Shown piece by piece: positions 16,986-25,042 of a stretch of DNA of 28,593 nt. The notes beneath the pieces are model-generated. The model saw only the letters and a program-made list of their open reading frames with translations. It did not search any database and was not told the DNA's origin. Origin of the DNA: Nitrosomonadaceae bacterium (GTDB lineage Bacteria > Pseudomonadota > Gammaproteobacteria > Burkholderiales > Usitatibacteraceae); the NCBI GenBank assembly GCA_021300055.1, contig JAJTHU010000176.1, positions 1-28,593 of the forward strand. Direction: 5' to 3'. Position 1 is the first letter of the stretch, and every line of letters starts with the position of its first letter. The position numbers were made by a program, and so were the translations under genes.

Positions 16986-17336
16986 ATGCCCGCTCCGAAA
17001 CCGCCCATCGATCCCGCGACGTTTACATCCACTGTCGTCGGCGAAGTATTGATGCTTGATGGCGCGCTGAATCTTTCCGCAATGCCGCAGCGGCTCGCGG
17101 AAACGGAGGCTTATGCAGCGCAGGCGTCGTTGCCTGACTGCCTGATGATCGACTTCCAGAAAGTGACCGAAATCGACTCATCTGGTGTCGCGCTGCTGCT
17201 TTACTGGCGGCGCCAGGCTGATCGCCTAGGCAAGTCTTTGCGATACGTGCACTTGCCGCCCAATCTGGCGGCGCTGGCGGAGTTATACGGCGTGTCGGAG
17301 ATGATTCACTGCCCTGGGCAGTGCCCTGTAGCCTGA
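16986..17336 (+). CDS. mlaB: MlaB, STAS-domain subunit
   Basis: A 116-residue STAS-domain protein. The conserved core is LPDCLMIDFQKVTEIDSSGV, followed by ALLLYWRRQADRLGKSLRY and a terminal helix. MlaB binds MlaF in the cytoplasm and is needed for ATPase activity. The Ser residues in DSSG correspond to the conserved Ser/Thr region of STAS domains. It lies 35 bases after mlaC and is the last gene before a strong hairpin terminator at 17366. Length is close to that of other MlaB proteins. Confidence 0.85.
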   Translation: MPAPKPPIDPATFTSTVVGEVLMLDGALNLSAMPQRLAETEAYAAQASLPDCLMIDFQKVTEIDSSGVALLLYWRRQADRLGKSLRYVHLPPNLAALAELYGVSEMIHCPGQCPVA

Positions 17337-17365
17337 GCTTCAGGCACAATACGTCCAAATCCAAT

Positions 17366-17395
17366 GACGCCCTCGCCAGAGGGCGTCTTCTATTT
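17366..17395 (+). terminator. Rho-independent terminator after mlaB
   Basis: GACGCCCTC (17366-17374) and GAGGGCGTC (17379-17387) form a perfect 9-bp stem with a 4-base GCCA loop, followed by TTCTATTT. It lies 30 bases after the mlaB stop and before the ABC-2 ATPase gene, so it probably ends the mla transcript, at least partly. Confidence 0.8.
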
Positions 17396-17425
17396 CAGCC
17401 CTTGTACGAGGGCGCATTGCATTTC

Positions 17426-18334
17426 ATGCCCGCAAAAACTGCGATATCGATCAAAAACGTCGAGAAGTCCTTCGGCAGCCTGCGGGCGCTCGATGGCGTA
17501 AGCCTCGATGTCGAGGAGGGCGAGTTCTTCGCCCTACTAGGTCCAAACGGCGCGGGAAAGACCACCCTCATTTCTACGTTGGCAGGACTGTCACGCGCGG
17601 ACGCCGGGCAACTGTTCGTGATGGGGCACGATGTGGTATCTGACTACCAGCCGGCTCGTCTCGCCTTGGGTATCGTGCCGCAGGAAATCGTGTTCGATCC
17701 CTTCTTCTCGGTGCGCGAGACACTGCGCTTTCAGGCAGGTTACTTTGGCATTGCGCGTGGTGCCTCTCTGGATGCGTGGATTGACGAATTACTCGCTAAT
17801 TTGTCGCTGTCTGACAAGGCCGATAAAAACATGCGGCAACTCTCCGGCGGGATGAAGCGGCGCGTGTTGGTGGCGCAGGCGCTCGTGCATCGCCCGCCGG
17901 TCATTGTCCTAGACGAGCCAACCGCGGGCGTTGACGTTGAATTACGGCAGACATTGTGGGCGTTCATCCGCCGACTCAACGAGCAGGGCCACACCATTTT
18001 GCTGACCACGCACTACCTTGAGGAAGCGCAACAGCTCTGCTCGCGGATCGCAATGATGAAGGCAGGACGAATTGTGGCGATGGACAGCACCGCGAATCTG
18101 CTGAACGCGTTTTCTGAGCGCGTGCTCAAGGTCATGTTGCACGAATCACTCCCGGAGAGTTTGGCGCAACGACGTACAAAGCAAAGCGGTGCCTGGCACC
18201 AGTTTGCGATTCACGACTATGCGGATGTCGAACAACTGCTTGCGCAGCTGCGAGAGGCTGGGGTGGCGATTGAGCGGCTAGAGGTCAGTGAACCCGATTT
18301 AGAGGAAGTGTTCCTCAAGGTGATGGGCAAATGA
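17426..18334 (+). CDS. ABC-2 type exporter ATPase (YadG/NodI-like)
   Basis: A 302-residue ABC ATPase with Walker A GPNGAGKTT (about 39-47), Q-loop VPQE, signature LSGGMKRRVLVAQAL, Walker B VIVLDEPTAGVD and switch His in LTTHYLEEA. The YadG/NodI subfamily pairs with an ABC-2 permease, here the next gene, whose start overlaps this stop by 4 bases. The frame extends upstream to 17321, but that would run through mlaB's end and the terminator, so ATG 17426 (MPAKTAISIKN) is preferred; GAGG lies upstream. The substrate is unknown. In other betaproteobacteria this pair is found between mla and bolA, from memory. Confidence 0.88.
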   Translation: MPAKTAISIKNVEKSFGSLRALDGVSLDVEEGEFFALLGPNGAGKTTLISTLAGLSRADAGQLFVMGHDVVSDYQPARLALGIVPQEIVFDPFFSVRETLRFQAGYFGIARGASLDAWIDELLANLSLSDKADKNMRQLSGGMKRRVLVAQALVHRPPVIVLDEPTAGVDVELRQTLWAFIRRLNEQGHTILLTTHYLEEAQQLCSRIAMMKAGRIVAMDSTANLLNAFSERVLKVMLHESLPESLAQRRTKQSGAWHQFAIHDYADVEQLLAQLREAGVAIERLEVSEPDLEEVFLKVMGK

Positions 18335-19086
18335 TTGGCTTTCGAACGCTCCTGTACAAGGAAGTGCTGCGCTTCTGGAAAGTCGCATTCCAAACCATCG
18401 CCGCGCCCGTCCTCACCGCGATTCTCTACCTGCTTATCTTTGCGCACGTGATGTCCAACAGCAACGCGGCCTTCGATGGCATTAGCTACGAGCAGTTTTT
18501 GATTCCAGGGTTGGCGATGATGTCGATGCTCCAGAACGCCTTCGCCAACACTTCCTCATCGCTGATTCAGTCCAAGATTACCGGCAACATTTTGTTTATC
18601 TTGTTGCCGCCGCTGACGCACTGGAACTTCTATGGGGCGTACGTCATCGCGGCGATCGCGCGGGCGCTTGCCGTGGGTTGTGGCGTGTTTGTGGTTGGGC
18701 TTCTGATGGCCCACATCCCTGTGCACAACTTGGGGTGGATCATCGTGTTCGCGATTTTGGGGAGTGGCATGCTGGGTGCGCTCGGCATCATTGCCGGGCT
18801 GTGGGCGGATAAGTTTGACCAGCTGGCAGCGTTCCAGAACTTTGTCATCATGCCGCTCACCTTTCTGTCAGGGGTGTTCTACTCGATCCACTCCTTGCCT
18901 ACCTTCTGGCAGACGGCGTCGCATTTCAACCCGTTCTTCTACATGATCGATGGGTTTCGCTACGGTTTCTTTGGCAAGTCCGACGTATCCGTGTGGATTT
19001 CGTTCTCTGTCACCGGTTTGGCGTTCTTATGCCTCTCTTTGGCCACACTTGCCCTGCTAAAATCAGGCTACAGGCTGCGTCAGTAG
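18331..19086 (+). CDS. ABC-2 type exporter permease (YadH/NodJ-like)
   Basis: A 251-residue inner-membrane protein with about six membrane segments. It starts MIGFRTLLYKEVLRFWK. Typical ABC-2 permease elements are YEQFLIPGLAMMSMLQNAFA, then PLTFLSGVFYSIHSLP, and HFNPFFYMIDGFRYGFFG near the end. It overlaps the ATPase gene by 4 bases (ATGA), so the two are co-translated partners. The substrate is not evident. Length and topology are as expected for YadH. Confidence 0.88.
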   Translation: MIGFRTLLYKEVLRFWKVAFQTIAAPVLTAILYLLIFAHVMSNSNAAFDGISYEQFLIPGLAMMSMLQNAFANTSSSLIQSKITGNILFILLPPLTHWNFYGAYVIAAIARALAVGCGVFVVGLLMAHIPVHNLGWIIVFAILGSGMLGALGIIAGLWADKFDQLAAFQNFVIMPLTFLSGVFYSIHSLPTFWQTASHFNPFFYMIDGFRYGFFGKSDVSVWISFSVTGLAFLCLSLATLALLKSGYRLRQ

Positions 19087-19118
19087 GCGCCTACCGCGCG
19101 TCATACAAGGTTTTGCGT

Positions 19119-19137
19119 TCGCTTGTGCCGCAAGCGA
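19119..19137 (+). other. Short hairpin between permease and bolA-family gene
   Basis: TCGCTTG (19119-19125) and CAAGCGA (19131-19137) pair perfectly over a 5-base loop. No T-run follows, so it is not a clear terminator. It may pause or stabilise the transcript. Confidence 0.3.
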
Positions 19138-19179
19138 TGACGCTGCGGCAGCGCACTACCTGTCCACCATTTACCCTGA

Positions 19180-19446
19180 TTGACACCCTCTCAAGTGGTT
19201 ACTCCCGCCCAAATCGAAGGCTATCTGCGCGACAAGCTCGACTGTGAACAACTCACAGTCGAGGGCGATGGCGCGCATTTTCAGGCGGTGATCGTCTCTA
19301 ACGCGTTCGACGGCAAATCGCGCGTCGCGCGACATCAGATTGTCTACGCGGCGTTGGGTGACCGGATGCGCGAAGAAATTCACGCGCTCTCGATGAAAAC
19401 GCTGACGCCTGCCGAGTGGCACGCCGCGGCGACCCCCTTTCCTTAA
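19180..19446 (+). CDS. BolA/IbaG family protein
   Basis: An 88-residue (or shorter) protein of the BolA family. Family signs are CEQLTVEGDGAHFQAVIVS, the FDGKSRVARHQIVYAALGDR block with its conserved His, and EEIHALSMKTLTPAEW. BolA-like proteins bind monothiol glutaredoxins and take part in iron-sulfur cluster handling. The start is uncertain: the frame offers TTG at 19180 and GTG at 19195, neither with a clear Shine-Dalgarno. IbaG-type BolA genes commonly sit directly upstream of murA, as here, with a 20-base gap. Confidence 0.85.
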   Translation: MTPSQVVTPAQIEGYLRDKLDCEQLTVEGDGAHFQAVIVSNAFDGKSRVARHQIVYAALGDRMREEIHALSMKTLTPAEWHAAATPFP

Positions 19447-19466
19447 GCTCTCCAGGATTTTTCGCT

Positions 19467-20717
19467 ATGCAGAAACTCAAAATCCGGGGCGGCAAAGCGC
19501 TCAACGGATCGGTCCGTATTTCCGGTGCAAAGAATGCTGCGCTGCCGATCATTGCGGCATCGCTGCTGTCGCGCGAGCCGCTCGCGTTGAAAAACGTACC
19601 GCAGCTCAACGACATCGGCACCATGGTTCGCTTGCTCGCCCAGATGGGGGTTCAAGCCAAACGAGATGGTGAAGCACTCACGTTGACCGCTGCCGAAATC
19701 ACCGAGAAGGTCGCGCCGTATGACCTCGTGAAGACGATGCGCGCGTCCATCTTGGTACTCGGGCCGCTGGTGGCACGCTTTGGTGAAGCGAAGGTGTCGT
19801 TGCCGGGTGGCTGCGCCATCGGCGCGCGCCCAGTCGATTTGCACATCAAGGGTCTTGAGGCGATGGGCGCCGAGATCCACATTGAGGGCGGCTACATTCT
19901 GGCGCGAGCCAAGCGGCTCAAAGGCTGCAAGATTCTTTCCGCGACCGTTACGGTAACGGGCACCGAAAATCTCATGATGGCGGCATGCCTCGCCGAGGGG
20001 ACCACCATCCTCGAAAACGCCGCGCGCGAGCCAGAAGTAGTCGATCTCGCGAAATGCTTGATTGCCATGGGCGCGCGTATCTCCGGCCACGGCACGGACC
20101 GCATCACGATACAAGGCGTGGATTCACTCCACGCCGCGGATTACACGGTGATGCCCGATCGCATTGAAACGGGCACCTTTTTGGCGGCTGTCGCAGCGAC
20201 GGGTGGTGACGTGACCTTGTCCAATGCTGCGCCGGATACGCTTGATGCGGTGATCGATCGGTTGCGCGAGTCGGGTGCTGAGATTACGTGCACGCCGGAC
20301 ACCATCCGCATCAAGGCGGTTATGCGTCCCGCGCCGATCAGTCTGAAGACCGCGCCATACCCGGCCTTCCCGACTGACATGCAGGCGCAATTCATCGCGC
20401 TCAACTGCATTGCTTCTGGCACGTCTGTGGTGACCGAAACGATCTTTGAAAACCGCTTCATGCACGTGCAGGAGCTACTGCGCCTTGGTGCGCGCATCAA
20501 CATTGAGGGCAACACCGCGATCGTTCATGGGGTGGAGCAACTCACTGGGGCGACTGTGATGGCGACTGATTTGCGTGCCTCTGCGTGCTTGGTTATCGCT
20601 GGGCTTGTCGCCAAGGGCGAGACCATCGTTGATCGCATTTATCACCTCGACCGCGGCTACGACCACATCGAAGCAAAGCTAACCAGCTTGGGCGCTGACA
20701 TCGAGCGTGTTAACTGA
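19467..20717 (+). CDS. murA: UDP-N-acetylglucosamine 1-carboxyvinyltransferase MurA
   Basis: A 416-residue enzyme that adds enolpyruvate from PEP to UDP-GlcNAc, the first committed step of peptidoglycan synthesis, in the cytoplasm. The N-terminus MQKLKIRGGKALNGSVRISG and the KNAALP element are typical. The catalytic loop SLPGGCAIGARPVDLH holds Cys116, equivalent to Cys115 of E. coli MurA and the residue alkylated by fosfomycin. The start is ATG 19467 with AGGA upstream; an in-frame TTG-type extension to 19416 lies inside bolA and is unlikely. The stop shares one base with the hisG start (TGATG), so the two are coupled. Length matches the family. Confidence 0.96.
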   Translation: MQKLKIRGGKALNGSVRISGAKNAALPIIAASLLSREPLALKNVPQLNDIGTMVRLLAQMGVQAKRDGEALTLTAAEITEKVAPYDLVKTMRASILVLGPLVARFGEAKVSLPGGCAIGARPVDLHIKGLEAMGAEIHIEGGYILARAKRLKGCKILSATVTVTGTENLMMAACLAEGTTILENAAREPEVVDLAKCLIAMGARISGHGTDRITIQGVDSLHAADYTVMPDRIETGTFLAAVAATGGDVTLSNAAPDTLDAVIDRLRESGAEITCTPDTIRIKAVMRPAPISLKTAPYPAFPTDMQAQFIALNCIASGTSVVTETIFENRFMHVQELLRLGARINIEGNTAIVHGVEQLTGATVMATDLRASACLVIAGLVAKGETIVDRIYHLDRGYDHIEAKLTSLGADIERVN

Positions 20718-21367
20718 TGATCACCATCGCACTCTCAAAAGGACGCATCTTCGAGGAGACCTTGCCGCTATTGGCTGCGGCAGGATTGCGCCCGACTGAG
20801 GACCCGGAAAAGTCACGCAAGCTGATCATCGGTACCAACCGCCCAGACGTGCGCGTGGTCATCGTCCGCGCCTCCGACGTTCCGACTTATGTGCAGTACG
20901 GTGCTGCTGATCTCGGTGTCGCCGGTAAGGATGTCCTGCTGGAGTCTGACACTCACGGCATTTACCAACCGTTGGATCTGAATATCGGCCGTTGCAAGAT
21001 GATGGTCGCGGTCCCGCGTGGGTTTGACTACGGCGCGGCTGTTAAGCGTGGTGCACGACTCAATGTCGCGACCAAGTACGTCAACACTGCGCGCGAGCAT
21101 TTCGCCGCAAAGGGCATGCACGTCAACTTAATCAAGCTCTATGGGTCAATGGAGCTCGCACCGCTGACAGGGCTCGCCGATGCCATCGTTGATCTGGTGT
21201 CCACCGGCAGCACGCTGCGCGCCAATGATTTGGTCGCGGTTGAAGAAATTTGCCCGATATCTTCGCGCCTGATTGTCAATCGTGCGGCGCTCAAACTGAA
21301 GCACGCCTCGATTCAGCCGCTCATCGATGCCTTTGGCACCGTAGCGCAGCCCGCGGTCGAAAAGTGA
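20717..21367 (+). CDS. hisG: ATP phosphoribosyltransferase HisG, short form
   Basis: A 216-residue enzyme for the first step of histidine biosynthesis, joining ATP and PRPP. Recognisable elements are MITIALSKGRIFEETLPLL, VQYGAADLGVAGKDVL and the PRPP-binding LADAIVDLVSTGSTLRAND. At about 216 residues it is the short form, which lacks the regulatory C-terminal domain and needs the partner HisZ for activity and feedback; hisZ is not in this window. Its start overlaps the murA stop by one base. It is followed by a 73-base gap that contains a dispersed repeat. Confidence 0.95.
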   Translation: MITIALSKGRIFEETLPLLAAAGLRPTEDPEKSRKLIIGTNRPDVRVVIVRASDVPTYVQYGAADLGVAGKDVLLESDTHGIYQPLDLNIGRCKMMVAVPRGFDYGAAVKRGARLNVATKYVNTAREHFAAKGMHVNLIKLYGSMELAPLTGLADAIVDLVSTGSTLRANDLVAVEEICPISSRLIVNRAALKLKHASIQPLIDAFGTVAQPAVEK

Positions 21368-21379
21368 GAAAACTCTAGT

Positions 21380-21428
21380 ATCCACGGGCAGTTTCAAGCA
21401 AAAATGCCTGAAAACGCCCGCCAATACG
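21380..21428 (+). repeat. Dispersed short repeat with hairpin, copy 2
   Basis: It shares ATCCACGGG, TTTCAAGCAAAAA, GCxTGAAAA and CGCCAA with copy 1 at 875-930, in the same order and orientation on the plus strand. The stem is less perfect than in copy 1. It lies between hisG and hisD, starting 12 bases after the hisG stop. Confidence 0.55.
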
Positions 21429-21439
21429 TCACTTTCTAA
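21404..21439 (+). CDS. Possible 11-codon leader ORF before hisD
   Basis: ATG 21404 opens a frame encoding MPENARQYVTF with a TAA at 21437-21439. The hisD TTG follows at 21441, one base after this stop, which would allow translational coupling. The ORF lies partly within the repeat and carries no His codon run, so it is not a classical his attenuator peptide. It may be chance. Confidence 0.2.
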   Translation: MPENARQYVTF

Positions 21440-21440
21440 A

Positions 21441-22766
21441 TTGAAACTCAATCTTCGCCAACTTGATTCATCTGCGCCGGGCTTTGCAGCGTCGCTCGAC
21501 ACCTTGCTGGCGTTCGAGTCTGCGCAAGACCCAGCATTGGAAACGCGCGTCCGCGAAATCCTTGCTGCGGTAAAGACGCGCGGCGACGCTGCGCTACTTG
21601 AGTTCACGAGCAAGTTCGATCGCTGGCAGCCGGCCGATGCAGGTGCGTTGGAGATTGATCAGAAAACGCTCGCGACAGCGCTAGCCAAACTTGATCCCGC
21701 GCTGCGCGCGGCGCTGGAGACCGCCGCCGACCGCATTCGTCGCTACCACGAGCGCCAGCTACAACCGTCGTGGCAATACACAGAGCCCGACGGTACGGTG
21801 CTCGGCCAGCAAGTGACGCCACTCGATCGCGCAGGCCTATACGTGCCTGGCGGCAAAGCTGCCTATCCATCCTCGGTCTTGATGAACGCCATCGCGGCCA
21901 AAGCCGCGGGTGTCCACGAGTTGGTGATGGTCACCCCGACACCGGACGGTCAATCCAATGAAACAGTGCTCGCGGCTGCTGCGCTTGCTGGGGTCGATCG
22001 CGTGTTCCGCATCGGTGGTGCGCAAGCAGTTGGCGCGCTTGCGTACGGTACCCAGAGCGTGCCGGCCGTCGATAAGATCGTGGGGCCTGGCAATGCGTAC
22101 GTCGCCGCCGCGAAGCGCTTTGTCTTTGGCGTGGTCGGCATCGATATGGTCGCCGGCCCGTCCGAGATATTGGTGATTGCCGATGGTTCGACCTCGCCCG
22201 ACTGGGTAGCGATGGATTTGTTTTCACAAGCCGAGCACGACGAGATCGCCCAAGCGATTTTGCTGTGCCCGGACGCTGCCTACATTGCCGCAGTGACCGA
22301 GTCCATGCAGCGCTTGGTAGCAGAGATGCCGCGTGCCGAAATCATCCGCGCGTCACTCGAAAATCGCGGCGCGCTCATCAAGGTGCGCGACCTTGCCGAG
22401 GCCTGCGAAATCAGCAACCTGATCGCGCCAGAGCACCTTGAGCTGTCTGTGAGCGATCCGGAGGCGTTGTTGCCGCAGCTGCGCCATGCGGGCGCCATCT
22501 TCATGGGCGCGTATTCGTCTGAATCGCTCGGTGACTACTGCGCAGGGCCGAATCACGTGCTGCCGACGTCGCGCACTGCGCGGTTTTCGTCGCCGCTTGG
22601 CGTGCCTGATTTTCAGAAGCGCTCTTCGATCATCAAGGTGTCGTCGTCAGGCGCAACCTCACTGGGGCGTATCGCTGCAGCCTTGGCGCGCGCCGAAGGA
22701 CTCGAGGCGCACGCACGCTCGGCGGACTTCCGCATTGATCCATCCCCATCGACGCGAAAGATGTAA
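21441..22766 (+). CDS. hisD: Histidinol dehydrogenase HisD
   Basis: A 441-residue enzyme for the last two oxidation steps from L-histidinol to L-histidine, using NAD and zinc. Typical elements are LDRAGLYVPGGKAAYPSSVL, RIGGAQAVGALAYGT, DKIVGPGNAYVAAAKR, MVAGPSEILVIAD, FSQAEHDEIAQAIL and GAYSSESLGDYCAGPNHVLP. The start is the TTG at 21441, giving MKLNLRQLDS, which agrees with the usual N-terminal position; no in-frame ATG precedes it and no good Shine-Dalgarno is seen. It lies 9 bases before hisB; hisC, commonly between them in betaproteobacteria, is absent. Confidence 0.95.
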   Translation: MKLNLRQLDSSAPGFAASLDTLLAFESAQDPALETRVREILAAVKTRGDAALLEFTSKFDRWQPADAGALEIDQKTLATALAKLDPALRAALETAADRIRRYHERQLQPSWQYTEPDGTVLGQQVTPLDRAGLYVPGGKAAYPSSVLMNAIAAKAAGVHELVMVTPTPDGQSNETVLAAAALAGVDRVFRIGGAQAVGALAYGTQSVPAVDKIVGPGNAYVAAAKRFVFGVVGIDMVAGPSEILVIADGSTSPDWVAMDLFSQAEHDEIAQAILLCPDAAYIAAVTESMQRLVAEMPRAEIIRASLENRGALIKVRDLAEACEISNLIAPEHLELSVSDPEALLPQLRHAGAIFMGAYSSESLGDYCAGPNHVLPTSRTARFSSPLGVPDFQKRSSIIKVSSSGATSLGRIAAALARAEGLEAHARSADFRIDPSPSTRKM

Positions 22767-22775
22767 AGAGGCCCT

Positions 22776-23411
22776 ATGTCTTCCAATCCGTCCGCTACCA
22801 AGTCCGCCGACAACGCTACTGCCCCTAGGCGCGCGACCGTCACGCGCAACACCAAGGAAACCCAGATCACGGTGACCATCGATCTCGACGGTACGGGCGT
22901 GGCAAATCTGGATTCAGGCGTGCCGTTTCTGGATCACATGATTGACCAGATCGCACGTCACGGCATGATCGACATCACCCTCAAGGCGACTGGCGACACT
23001 CACATCGACGACCACCACACTGTCGAAGACGTCGGCATCACGCTCGGGCAGGCGCTAACACAAGCGCTTGGCGATAAGGTGGGCCTCACCCGCTACGGCC
23101 ATGCTTACGTGCCGCTTGATGAAGCGCTATCGCGTGTTGTTATCGACTTGTCGGGACGCCCGGGTTTGACGATGAAGGTGGATTTCACGCGTTCGCGTAT
23201 CGCTGAATTCGACGTCGATTTGTTCATCGAGTTTTTTCAAGGCTTCGTCAATCACGCGCTGTGCACGCTGCACATTGATAACCTGCGCGGCGTAAACGCA
23301 CACCATCAAGCGGAGACCGTTTTCAAAGCCTTTGGCCGCGCGCTTCGCATGGCATGCACGGCAGATCCGCGAGCAGCCGGCATCATGCCGTCCACCAAGG
23401 GCAGCTTGTAG
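22776..23411 (+). CDS. hisB: Imidazoleglycerol-phosphate dehydratase HisB
   Basis: A 211-residue monofunctional dehydratase (no phosphatase domain) that converts imidazoleglycerol phosphate to imidazole acetol phosphate. Metal-binding and active-site motifs are FLDHMIDQIARHG, DDHHTVEDVGITLGQA and NAHHQAETVFKAFGRAL. A short hydrophilic N-terminal extension (about 20 residues) precedes the core. The start is ATG 22776, nine bases after hisD. Unlike the usual betaproteobacterial operon, the next gene is murJ rather than hisH. Confidence 0.95.
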   Translation: MSSNPSATKSADNATAPRRATVTRNTKETQITVTIDLDGTGVANLDSGVPFLDHMIDQIARHGMIDITLKATGDTHIDDHHTVEDVGITLGQALTQALGDKVGLTRYGHAYVPLDEALSRVVIDLSGRPGLTMKVDFTRSRIAEFDVDLFIEFFQGFVNHALCTLHIDNLRGVNAHHQAETVFKAFGRALRMACTADPRAAGIMPSTKGSL

Positions 23412-23483
23412 GCGCGATGTCGGTGACGCCATGCGCCATCGACCACTCGTGATCACATCGCATACGTTGAAGATCTTGCGCGC

Positions 23484-25040
23484 ATGAATCTCCTCAAAGC
23501 GATGCTGTCGATATCCGCGATGATGCTGATTTCGCGCATCACGGGGTTAATCAACTTAGTGATCGGTGCCAATCTGTTTGGCGCGGGCGCGACCATGGAT
23601 GCGTTCCAAGTCGCTTGGCGCATTCCCAATTTTTTGCGACGCCTGTTTGCCGAGGGTGCGTTCTCTCAAGCATTTGTGCCGGTATTCGCAGAGTTTCGTG
23701 CCAAGCGCTCTGCAGAAGAAACGCGGGCGCTTGCGGACCGAGTGGCCTCTGTACTGTCGCTGGTGTTGGTCATCGTCACCATCATCGGCGTTGTCGCCGC
23801 GCCGCTGCTCGTCTGGGCAACCGCTTCGGGCTTTGCGAGCGATTCAGCGAAGTTTGATCTCACCGTGATGATGGTGTGGATCACCTTCCCATACATTTTC
23901 TTCATATCGATGGTGGCACTCGCGGCCGGCATCTTGAATACCTACTCGTCGTTCAAGGTGCCTGCCTTCACGCCGGTATTGCTCAACCTTTCGATGATCG
24001 CAGGCTCGTTGTTGTTAACGCCTTACGTTAACCCGCCGATCATCGCATTAGCGATTGGTGCATCGCTGGGTGGCGTGGTGCAACTTGCCTTCCAGATACC
24101 AGCTTTACGTCGCATCGGCATGATGCCGCGCATCTCGTGGCGCCCCTCGGCCATCTCCGCTGCGCGAAACGATACGGGCGTGCGCCGCATCCTCACATTG
24201 ATGGCACCCGCACTGCTTGGCGTTTCCGTCGGACAGATTTCGCTCATCATCAATACGCAGATTGCGTCAAACCTCGGTGATGGTGCCGTCTCGTGGGTGA
24301 CCTATGCGGATCGCTTGATGGAGTTCCCATCGGCGCTTTTGGGCGTGGCCTTAGGCACGGTGCTACTGCCGTCGTTGGTCAAGCATCATGCTGATGATCG
24401 ACCCGACGAATACTCGAAGCTACTCGACTGGGGTCTGCGCCTCACGTTGCTGTTGACCCTACCTGCTGCGCTCGCACTTGGTTTGTTGGCAACGCCGTTG
24501 ATCGCGACCATCTTTCAACACGGCGCGTTCACCGCGACAGATGTCTTGAAGACGCGCGCCGCGTTAGTGGGGTACAGCGTCGGCTTGGCGGGGCTTATCT
24601 TGGTGAAAGTGCTCGCTCCCGGGTTTTACGCGCGGCAGAACATTCGCACGCCGGTGAAGATCGCCATATTCACGTTGATCGTCACGCAACTCTTTAACTT
24701 GGCGCTGGTGCCCGTTTTCAGTCATGCGGGGCTGACGCTGGCCACGTCGCTCGGTGCGTGTGTGAACGCTGGCATGTTGTTTTATTTCATTCGACGTCAC
24801 GGCCTCTACCAGCCACAGCCTGAGTGGCTGAGCTACTTCCTCAAGGTTGCAGTCGCCCTGTACTTAATGGGCGGTGTACTGTGGTGGGTGATGGGCAGCG
24901 AGGCTTCGTGGTTGGTCATGTCACCGCTGGCGCGCGCGACCAAGCTCGCCTGGGTGATTGCCTTGGGTGCATCGGTGTACTTTGCAGCGTTGTACATGAT
25001 GGGCTTCAGGCTGTCGCAGTTTGCCAAGCGCGGAGCGTAG
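23484..25040 (+). CDS. murJ: Lipid II flippase MurJ (MviN)
   Basis: A 518-residue protein of the MOP superfamily with about 14 membrane segments, which moves lipid II to the periplasmic side for peptidoglycan synthesis. Family blocks are the N-terminal MNLLKAML, RIPNFLRRLFAEGAFSQAFV, VTYADRLMEFPSALLGVALG and ALGLLATPLIATIFQHGAF. Aligned by eye with E. coli MurJ, Arg18, Asp39, Arg52, Arg53 and the Arg of ADRLMEFP are kept, but position 24 is Asn and 25 is Leu in place of the conserved Arg-Asp. The start is ATG 23484, 73 bases after hisB. The ribF start follows almost immediately. Confidence 0.94.
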   Translation: MNLLKAMLSISAMMLISRITGLINLVIGANLFGAGATMDAFQVAWRIPNFLRRLFAEGAFSQAFVPVFAEFRAKRSAEETRALADRVASVLSLVLVIVTIIGVVAAPLLVWATASGFASDSAKFDLTVMMVWITFPYIFFISMVALAAGILNTYSSFKVPAFTPVLLNLSMIAGSLLLTPYVNPPIIALAIGASLGGVVQLAFQIPALRRIGMMPRISWRPSAISAARNDTGVRRILTLMAPALLGVSVGQISLIINTQIASNLGDGAVSWVTYADRLMEFPSALLGVALGTVLLPSLVKHHADDRPDEYSKLLDWGLRLTLLLTLPAALALGLLATPLIATIFQHGAFTATDVLKTRAALVGYSVGLAGLILVKVLAPGFYARQNIRTPVKIAIFTLIVTQLFNLALVPVFSHAGLTLATSLGACVNAGMLFYFIRRHGLYQPQPEWLSYFLKVAVALYLMGGVLWWVMGSEASWLVMSPLARATKLAWVIALGASVYFAALYMMGFRLSQFAKRGA

Positions 25041-25042
25041 TC

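Noticed and set aside
19443..20114. Long minus-strand open frame opposite murA
   Set aside because: It is a shadow of the GC-rich murA coding sequence, has no family features and conflicts with a certain gene.
23414..23461. Inverted repeat GCGATGT/ACATCGC between hisB and murJ
   Set aside because: The 7-base arms flank a loop of over 30 bases with no T-run, so neither a terminator nor a riboswitch is supported.
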